Shown: positions 16,902 to 21,313 of the stretch, one piece after another
How positions within the stretch are numbered: the stretch's first letter is position 1
Layout: each line of letters begins with the position of its first letter
Assembly: GCA_002368685.1 (NCBI GenBank)
Contig: DFEN01000048.1
Span: 1 to 21,313 of the forward strand
Direction of reading: 5' to 3'
DNA from: Lachnospiraceae bacterium UBA3801
GTDB taxonomy: Bacteria > Bacillota > Clostridia > Lachnospirales > Lachnospiraceae
DNA length: 21,313 nucleotides
Position numbers and translations under genes: made by a program
The notes under the pieces: generated by a model
What the model saw: the letters and a program-made list of their open reading frames with translations, nothing else
The model's database searches: none
Told to the model about the DNA's origin: nothing

Positions 16902-18044
16902 CTAATTTGTGTCTTCCAACTCAATTTGTTTTGAAGTGCTTCCGGCCGCCGCTTCTCTCGCATCACATTTTTCCATAACCTCATCAATACGAGCAACGAA
17001 TCTATCGATATTTCCTTCTTCCATTCCCTTAAGGGATTCTTTAAGTCTATCAAATATCGGTTTCTCTGCGGTGTAACCTTTTTCCTTAACATAGCCCTTA
17101 GCTAGGTGCATCATTCCTCTATCCTTAATCTTGTGGATATCAATCAGATAGATGAATTCATCTACTATCTCATCATTTTCCTCAAAGAAGTTTGATAAGG
17201 AATCAATTTCACCTGTAAGTATTACAACATAATTATTATTTTCTGGAGCCGAATCCTTAATAACCTCAACTAGTTTATCAAAGGATACCAGACCAGCATT
17301 TTCAACTATCAGACATCCACCCTTAAGAGCCGATAATTTCTCAAGTCCCATCTTGTTAAGCTGCTTAGCTTTGGTCTTCGCTATCTTGTCAGAAGAAACA
17401 AGTCCCAAACTGTAGAAGCTTCTAGCGAAATCCTCTCCAACCTTAACTGTACCAAATCCATTTCTTCCAAGAATAACTATATTCTTAGGCATATCTGGAT
17501 GCTTCAATATAGAATTAATTGATAAGATAACATCATCAGAGGTAGTCTGGATTCTTGTATATTTCTTAAGATAAGTAGCTTCCGCTGGAAGCTTTCCTAA
17601 AGTAATCTCTTCTCCTGTAACTGGATCTGTTACCCATCGAACTCTATTTGAATTTGCTGAAGACATTACCTCTTCAGCTTCCTTCTTCTTATCCTCAGCT
17701 TCTCTCTTTGCAGCTCTCTCGGCTCTCTTACGAACCTCTTCCTCATACTTCTGCTCTTCCGTCATAGAAGCTTTTGCTTTGTCAGCCGCCTTCTTCGCCT
17801 CAGTCTTACTCTCCGGTGCCTTAGCCTCTTCCTTCTTTTCCTTCTCAAGACTAGCCAGAACCTCTTCGACAAGCTTTTCTCTGTCATCTGAGGACATTTC
17901 CGGCTCCGCCTCTGGAGCCGCCTCTTCTGTCTGCTGTTCCGCTGTAGAATTTACTTCTTCAGTAACCTCTTCTCCCTTTTTACCGAAGATATTTCTAAGA
18001 AGCTTTTTTATAGATTCATACGCATTTGAAAATGGTTTTTTCAT
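16902..18044 (-). CDS. Degenerate AAA-like (CbxX/CfxQ-type) protein with a charged coiled-coil N-terminus
   Basis: A 380-residue protein in two parts. Residues 1-20 form a basic amphipathic stretch (KKPFSNAYESIKKLLRNIF), then about 23-127 is a Glu/Lys/Ala-rich low-complexity, probably coiled-coil region. Residues ~134-360 look like a AAA ATPase domain of the CbxX/CfxQ kind: NIVILGRNGFGTV (188-200) sits at the Walker A strand-loop, GGCLIVEN (242-249) at Walker B, NYVVILTGEIDSLSNFFEEN (271-290) at the following strand and helix, and AKGYVKEKGYTAE near 315-327. The catalytic residues are missing: GxxGxGKT has become GRNGFGTV without the Lys, and hhhhDE has become LIVEN. It is therefore probably a non-hydrolysing scaffold or regulator. 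The ATG has a strong GGAGGGTGA site. It heads the eight-gene run ending at ktrA. I do not recognise a named gene. Confidence 0.65.
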   Translation of the reverse strand: MKKPFSNAYESIKKLLRNIFGKKGEEVTEEVNSTAEQQTEEAAPEAEPEMSSDDREKLVEEVLASLEKEKKEEAKAPESKTEAKKAADKAKASMTEEQKYEEEVRKRAERAAKREAEDKKKEAEEVMSSANSNRVRWVTDPVTGEEITLGKLPAEATYLKKYTRIQTTSDDVILSINSILKHPDMPKNIVILGRNGFGTVKVGEDFARSFYSLGLVSSDKIAKTKAKQLNKMGLEKLSALKGGCLIVENAGLVSFDKLVEVIKDSAPENNNYVVILTGEIDSLSNFFEENDEIVDEFIYLIDIHKIKDRGMMHLAKGYVKEKGYTAEKPIFDRLKESLKGMEEGNIDRFVARIDEVMEKCDAREAAAGSTSKQIELEDTN

Positions 18045-18096
18045 TGCTCACCCTCCAGGATTATTCCCCATCAAAACTTAAGTCCATTCGAATTTT

Positions 18097-18125
18097 ATTG
18101 TACCACAACATAATCTCATTTTAAA
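18097..18125 (-). promoter_or_regulatory. Predicted promoter of the AAA-like gene and downstream operon
   Basis: On the minus strand a -35-like TTTAAA (18125-18120) is followed after 17 bases by -10 TACAAT (18102-18097). TG one base upstream of the -10 makes an extended -10 (TGGTACAAT). The leader would be about 45 bases before the ATG at 18044. This is prediction only. Confidence 0.5.
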
Positions 18126-18181
18126 GATAACATTTATACAATAAAGAGTAGATTTTTTATATATTTATAACCATTCTAGCC

Positions 18182-18215
18182 TTGATTTTTTTAGTTAAAG
18201 GGACTATGCTATATA
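18182..18215 (+). promoter_or_regulatory. Predicted purC promoter
   Basis: TTGATT (18182-18187) is followed after 17 bases by TATGCT (18205-18210). The overlapping TGCTATATA (18207-18215) could instead serve as an extended -10. The leader of roughly 60 bases contains CTGCG and CGCAG arms able to pair. I see no purine riboswitch core and no B. subtilis-style PurBox pair here. The rest of the 235-base gap (18045-18279) shows only A+T-rich sequence and the divergent promoter. Confidence 0.4.
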
Positions 18216-18279
18216 CCTACTGCGAAAAACACTAAGCTTACGCAGAATATTAATAATAGAAGTACGTGAGGTAACGAAG

Positions 18280-19152
18280 ATGAAACCTGTTAAGGAAGGA
18301 AAAGTTAGAGAGATCTACGACAATGGTGACAGCCTGATCATGGTAGCAACTGATAGAATCAGCTGCTATGACGTAATACTTAAGAACAAGATTAACAAAA
18401 AAGGTACTGTTCTTACTCAGATGTCTAAGTTCTGGTTCGATATGACAGAAGATATCCTGCCAAACCATATGATATCTGTAGATGTAAAGGATATGCCTGA
18501 GTTTTTCCAACAGCCAGACTACGATGGAAATAGTATGATGTGTAAGAAGCTTACAATGCTTCCTATAGAGTGTATCGTTCGCGGATACATCACAGGTAGT
18601 GGTTGGGCAAGCTACCAGGAGAATGGAACTGTTTGTGGAATCAAGCTTCCTGAAGGATTAAAGGAGAGCGACAAGCTTCCTGAAGCTATCTATACACCTT
18701 CAACAAAGGCTGATCTTGGAGATCATGATGAGAATATCTCCTTTGAGAAGTCAGTTGAAGTTCTTGAGAAAGAGTTTCCTGGAAAAGGTCAGGAATATGC
18801 TGAAAAGCTTCGCGATTACACTCTCGCACTTTACAATAAATGTGCAGACTATGCACTTACAAAAGGCATCATAATCGCAGATACGAAGTTTGAGTTCGGT
18901 CTTGATGAGAATGGAAATATCGTAGTCGGTGATGAGATGCTCACCCCTGACTCCTCTCGTTTCTGGCCAGCAGATGGTTATGAACCAGGACATGGTCAGC
19001 CTTCATTTGATAAGCAGTTTGCACGTGACTGGCTGAAGTCAGATGCAAACAAGAACGAGCCTGAGAATTGGGAGCTTCCACAGGATATTGTAGATAAGAC
19101 TATTGACAAATATCTATCCGCTTACAAAATGCTTACAGGCGAGGAATTATAA
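18280..19152 (+). CDS. purC: Phosphoribosylaminoimidazole-succinocarboxamide (SAICAR) synthase
   Basis: PurC joins aspartate to CAIR with ATP to make SAICAR in de novo purine synthesis. The N-terminal ATP-grasp-like part has [20 protein letters not shown] (6-25) and [10 protein letters not shown] (25-34). Family signatures [16 protein letters not shown] (91-107 region) and [19 protein letters not shown] (198-216) are followed by [12 protein letters not shown]. At 290 residues it is longer than the 237-residue E. coli type; the C-terminal extension with [15 protein letters not shown] matches the longer variant seen in many Clostridia and in fungi. The ATG is preceded by GAGG with about nine bases spacing. 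Codon choice (AAG, CTT, ATC preferred) looks like that of a well-expressed gene. It is monocistronic and ends in the strong terminator shared with purE. Confidence 0.96.
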   Translation: MKPVKEGKVREIYDNGDSLIMVATDRISCYDVILKNKINKKGTVLTQMSKFWFDMTEDILPNHMISVDVKDMPEFFQQPDYDGNSMMCKKLTMLPIECIVRGYITGSGWASYQENGTVCGIKLPEGLKESDKLPEAIYTPSTKADLGDHDENISFEKSVEVLEKEFPGKGQEYAEKLRDYTLALYNKCADYALTKGIIIADTKFEFGLDENGNIVVGDEMLTPDSSRFWPADGYEPGHGQPSFDKQFARDWLKSDANKNEPENWELPQDIVDKTIDKYLSAYKMLTGEEL

Positions 19153-19181
19153 ATAAAATTACATTCAGCAATATAATATTC

Positions 19182-19222
19182 AAAAATAAGAGGTGGCATT
19201 GTACCGACCACCTCTTATTTTT
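19182..19222. terminator. Strong bidirectional intrinsic terminator between purC and purE
   Basis: The arm AAAAATAAGAGGTGG (19182-19196) pairs perfectly over 15 bases with CCACCTCTTATTTTT (19208-19222) around an 11-base loop. A-runs on one side and T-runs on the other give a U tract in both directions, so it serves purC (ending at 19152) on plus and purE (ending at 19256) on minus. Confidence 0.92.
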
Positions 19223-19255
19223 TGCTATATGATATTTTAAAACTTATCAGACGAA

Positions 19256-19759
19256 TTATTCAGCTTCATTATTCTCATACTTAGCTATAATTTCATCATT
19301 AGCTAGAAGTGCTACATCCTGCATGCTCTTACGCTCTGCCAGAAGAACATTCCTCAAATCCGGGTGCTTAACTGCCATAATCTCAAGTGCAAGCCATCCT
19401 GCATTCTTCGCTCCATTTATAGCTACTGTTGCAACCGGAATTCCAGGTGGCATCTGAACTATTGAAAACAGAGCGTCCTGTCCATCAAGCACAGAACCTG
19501 ATAAAGGAACTCCAATTACTGGAAGTATTGTCTGTGCAGCCACCACACCAGGAAGTGCTGCCGCCATACCAGCCGCTGTTATAATAACTTCTGTTTCGTC
19601 ATTATTAATCTCTTCAATAAAGTCAGACAACTGTTTTGAAGCTCTATGAGCTGACAGACATCTAACCTTTACATCAACATTCTTATCCTTTAAAAGATTT
19701 ATTGCAGGCTCTACCTTTGGAAGATCACTGGTTGAACCCATTATAATAGCTGCTTTCAT
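19256..19759 (-). CDS. purE: N5-carboxyaminoimidazole ribonucleotide mutase / AIR carboxylase catalytic subunit PurE
   Basis: PurE produces CAIR, the substrate of PurC. The 167-residue protein has the phosphate-binding GSTSD (8-12), the catalytic SAHR (36-39, His38), GMAAALPGVVAAQT, and GVPLSGSVLDGQDALFSIVQMPPGIPVATVAI, all standard for the family. Class I (mutase, needing PurK) or class II (direct carboxylase) cannot be decided safely by eye; no purK lies next to it. The ATG has a strong AGGAGGGG site. It faces purC across the shared terminator and is separated by 105 bases from tcdA upstream. That gap has no obvious terminator, so read-through from tcdA is possible in addition to its own promoter. 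Confidence 0.95.
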   Translation of the reverse strand: MKAAIIMGSTSDLPKVEPAINLLKDKNVDVKVRCLSAHRASKQLSDFIEEINNDETEVIITAAGMAAALPGVVAAQTILPVIGVPLSGSVLDGQDALFSIVQMPPGIPVATVAINGAKNAGWLALEIMAVKHPDLRNVLLAERKSMQDVALLANDEIIAKYENNEAE

Positions 19760-19804
19760 ATCCCCTCCTACTAACGAATCATATATAAAATATTTGCGAG
19801 ATTT

Positions 19805-19833
19805 ATTTTATCATATAATCGGAGAATATGATA
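19805..19833 (-). promoter_or_regulatory. Possible purE promoter with an overlapping dyad (candidate operator)
   Basis: On the minus strand TGATAAAAT gives an extended -10 (TAAAAT at 19810-19805); no good -35 is seen. Overlapping and just upstream of it, the perfect 8-base arms TATCATAT and ATATGATA (plus-strand positions 19809-19816 and 19826-19833) are separated by nine bases containing CCGA. A regulator bound there would cover the -10. It could also be chance in A+T-rich DNA. Confidence 0.35.
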
Positions 19834-19864
19834 TGTTTTTTGAAATTATTTAATCCTCTTTTGC

Positions 19865-20593
19865 CTATTTTTTGTTATTGTTTATATAGGACACAAGGTC
19901 ATTAATCACCTCACCGGCTATAATAAGACCAACTACCGAAGGAGCAAAGGCTGTCGAACCAGGTATGACTCTCTTTGCCGAAGTTTCTTCTATTGTCCCT
20001 ACTGGAGAGATAGGTTCTTCCTTGGAATAAACAACCTTGAGGGAATCTATCCCCCTCTTCCTACATTCACGTCTCATCACCTTCGCAAGAGGACATATGG
20101 AAGTCTTATAAATGTCAGTAACTTCGAACATAGAAGCCTTTACCTTATTGCCTGCTCCCATCGAAGATATGACTGACACTCCTTCCTTTTTTGTTTTTTC
20201 TATAATAGCAAGCTTTCCAGCTACTGTATCAATAGCGTCAACTACATAATCATATTCTCTAAAATCAAACTCATCACTAGTCTCAGGGAGAAAGAAAGTT
20301 TTATATGTTTTGACTTTGCACTCTGGATTAATTTCAGCAATTCGTTTCTCTGCTACATCAACTTTGTATTCCCCAACCGTTTTAGTTGTAGCAATTATCT
20401 GCCTGTTAATATTTGTAAGACTAATCTTGTCATTATCTATAAGGTCCAAAGCCCCTACTCCGCTTCTAGCTAGAGCCTCAACTGTGTAACCACCCACTCC
20501 ACCTATTCCAAAAACCGCAACGCGTGCGGCGGCAAGCCTTTCCATTGCTTCAGTTCCGTATAATAACTCCGTTCTAGAAAACTGATTTAACAT
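19865..20593 (-). CDS. tcdA: tRNA threonylcarbamoyladenosine dehydratase TcdA (ThiF/E1-like)
   Basis: TcdA uses ATP to cyclise t6A37 to ct6A37 in tRNAs that read ANN codons. The 242-residue protein has the E1-like adenylation core: GIGGVGG (29-35), LIDNDKISLTNINRQI (51-66) with the Asp, Asn and Arg that bind ATP, and VVDAIDTVAGKLAI (117-130). The TcdA-specific part contains ICPLAKVMRRECRKRGI (166-182) and VVYSKEEP (187-194); its Cys167 takes the place of an Asp in the E. coli protein. TcdA rather than MoeB or ThiF is chosen because there are no CxxC zinc pairs and the order matches YgdL/CsdL. Its ATG overlaps the stop of the upstream MGMT fusion by one base (TAATG), with GAGGAG nine bases before, indicating translational coupling. 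Confidence 0.92.
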   Translation of the reverse strand: MLNQFSRTELLYGTEAMERLAAARVAVFGIGGVGGYTVEALARSGVGALDLIDNDKISLTNINRQIIATTKTVGEYKVDVAEKRIAEINPECKVKTYKTFFLPETSDEFDFREYDYVVDAIDTVAGKLAIIEKTKKEGVSVISSMGAGNKVKASMFEVTDIYKTSICPLAKVMRRECRKRGIDSLKVVYSKEEPISPVGTIEETSAKRVIPGSTAFAPSVVGLIIAGEVINDLVSYINNNKK

Positions 20594-21237
20594 TAAAACA
20601 ACTCCTCATTTAAATCGTCCCATTGATATATACTGAGATCAACCTTATTCTCGCTAACCTTAACTCCCTCAGCTTCGAGAAGCTTTGCCTGAACTTCGGC
20701 TCCGCCAAATGCAAAACCACCCGCCAAGGTTCCTTTAGCATCCACTACTCTAAAGCATGGTATATTATCAGGATCCGGATTCTTATGAAGAGCATTTCCT
20801 ACAGCTCGTGACATTTTACTATTTCCCGCAAGACGGGCAATCTGGGAATATGTAGCAACCTTTCCATACGGAATCTTCTTTACAGCCTCGTATATTCTCT
20901 TAGTGGGGCTGTCACTTATTAACTCATAGCTCTGTTCTATCATCAGCTTCACATCCTCATCAGGGATAGAACCATCAAGAATTACCGTATTCCAGTGGTC
21001 CTTATTCTGATGATATCCAGGAATAACCGATTCATAAGCCGACCGCCAGAAATAGGCCATATCCGGATCAACCTTAACATTTAGATTTATAAATCCATCT
21101 CTTTCATATGTCCAGAGAAAGGCTTTCTTATTCCCCTTATATCTTACGAGCTGCCAGTTATCATCATGAAAAGGTGCATCCTGGTAAGTATCAGGAAATG
21201 AAAGACCGTATGCTAGAACCTCTTTTCGTGTATTCAA
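20593..21237 (-). CDS. YjbR/MmcQ-domain fused to methylated-DNA-protein cysteine methyltransferase (MGMT/Ogt)
   Basis: A two-domain protein of 214 residues. Residues 1-~103 look like the YjbR/MmcQ (DUF419) fold, with WTYERDGFINLNVKVDP (42-58) and the motif PGYHQNKDHWNTVIL (73-87). Residues ~110-195 are an O6-alkylguanine-DNA alkyltransferase domain: IPYGKVATYSQIA (122-134), the arginine finger in SRAVGNAL (Arg144), the acceptor cysteine in IPCFRVV (Cys161), and LLEAEG with the glutamate of the relay. The usual PCHR is PCFR: the acceptor Cys remains but the His partner is Phe. The start is TTG 21237 with AGAGG nine bases upstream; no in-frame ATG fits. It is cotranscribed with tcdA. It probably repairs or senses alkylated bases; activity cannot be judged from sequence. 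Confidence 0.88.
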   Translation of the reverse strand: MNTRKEVLAYGLSFPDTYQDAPFHDDNWQLVRYKGNKKAFLWTYERDGFINLNVKVDPDMAYFWRSAYESVIPGYHQNKDHWNTVILDGSIPDEDVKLMIEQSYELISDSPTKRIYEAVKKIPYGKVATYSQIARLAGNSKMSRAVGNALHKNPDPDNIPCFRVVDAKGTLAGGFAFGGAEVQAKLLEAEGVKVSENKVDLSIYQWDDLNEELF

Positions 21238-21278
21238 GTATATTAACCTCTTTACGTTTCTCTGCTCTTACAATTAAA

Positions 21279-21296
21279 TCATTTAGTGTTAAATGA
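21279..21296. repeat. Inverted repeat upstream of the MGMT fusion, possible operator
   Basis: Perfect 7-base arms TCATTTA and TAAATGA surround a four-base centre GTGT. It lies 42 bases upstream of the TTG start, near the right edge of the window. An extended -10-like TGATAATGT lies just beyond it on the minus strand, but its -35 would be outside the window. It may be a regulator site or a leader hairpin. The evidence is limited to symmetry and position. Confidence 0.3.
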
Positions 21297-21313
21297 CATT
21301 ATCAGTTCTTTTG

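Noticed and set aside
16895..17092. Short minus-strand ORF of 65 codons
   Set aside because: It lies in another frame inside the 3' end of the AAA-like gene, has no ribosome binding site of its own and no recognisable protein pattern.
18216..18279. Riboswitch in the purC leader
   Set aside because: The leader is about 60 bases and lacks the conserved loops of purine, PRPP or ZTP riboswitches; only a five-base pairing (CTGCG/CGCAG) is visible.
18250..18510. Minus-strand ORF of 86 codons antisense to the start of purC
   Set aside because: It is the shadow of a well-supported purC reading frame, with composition typical of antisense translation.
19810..19830. CCGA in the purE leader as a PurBox
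   Set aside because: It fits the B. subtilis PurBox consensus only at the CCGA core and there is no second copy at the required spacing.

Overview
This is a mostly housekeeping stretch of an A+T-rich Gram-positive chromosome. It most resembles Clostridia, probably a Lachnospiraceae-type organism. The evidence is the AddAB pair in place of RecBCD, strong GGAGG-type ribosome binding sites, frequent ATA and AGA codons, a ~290-residue PurC, TrkH/KtrB potassium channels, and a small OPRT-like protein of a kind I associate with this family. The family-level assignment is inference. I see no insertion sequence, prophage, CRISPR array, rRNA or tRNA. No gene-free stretch exceeds about 235 bases.

Layout. 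(1) 1-7639, minus strand: addB, addA and the start of queF, cut by the left edge, form a probable operon (double-strand-break processing plus a queuosine-pathway reductase). (2) 7640-7778: divergent promoters that overlap physically. (3) 7779-8417, plus strand: an orotate-phosphoribosyltransferase-like protein whose PRPP motif has lost its acidic pair. (4) 8420-18044, minus strand: a tight run of eight genes read in the order degenerate AAA-like protein, topB, hexapeptide-repeat (GlmU-like) protein, CbiK-like protein with altered metal ligands, trkA, trkH, ktrB, ktrA. It ends against gene 3 in a 24-base perfect palindrome containing both stop codons. (5) 18280-19152, plus strand: purC. (6) 19256-19759, minus strand: purE. 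purC and purE converge on one strong bidirectional terminator. (7) 19865-21237, minus strand: a YjbR-MGMT fusion and tcdA, coupled by a one-base stop/start overlap.

How the genes work together. AddAB repairs breaks. TrkAH and KtrAB are two potassium uptake systems placed head to tail, so both K+ channel types and both regulator types are probably co-transcribed. PurC and PurE act in adjacent parts of purine synthesis but have separate promoters. The least understood part is the eight-gene cluster. Its AAA-like and CbiK-like members, like the OPRT-like gene next door, keep a recognisable fold signature but lack the usual catalytic residues. These are the best candidates for undescribed biology here. 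I do not see a clearly new defence or mobile system.

Several starts were moved from the longest ORF to a downstream codon with a good ribosome binding site (addA, topB, the CbiK-like gene, trkH, ktrB); reasons are in each entry.
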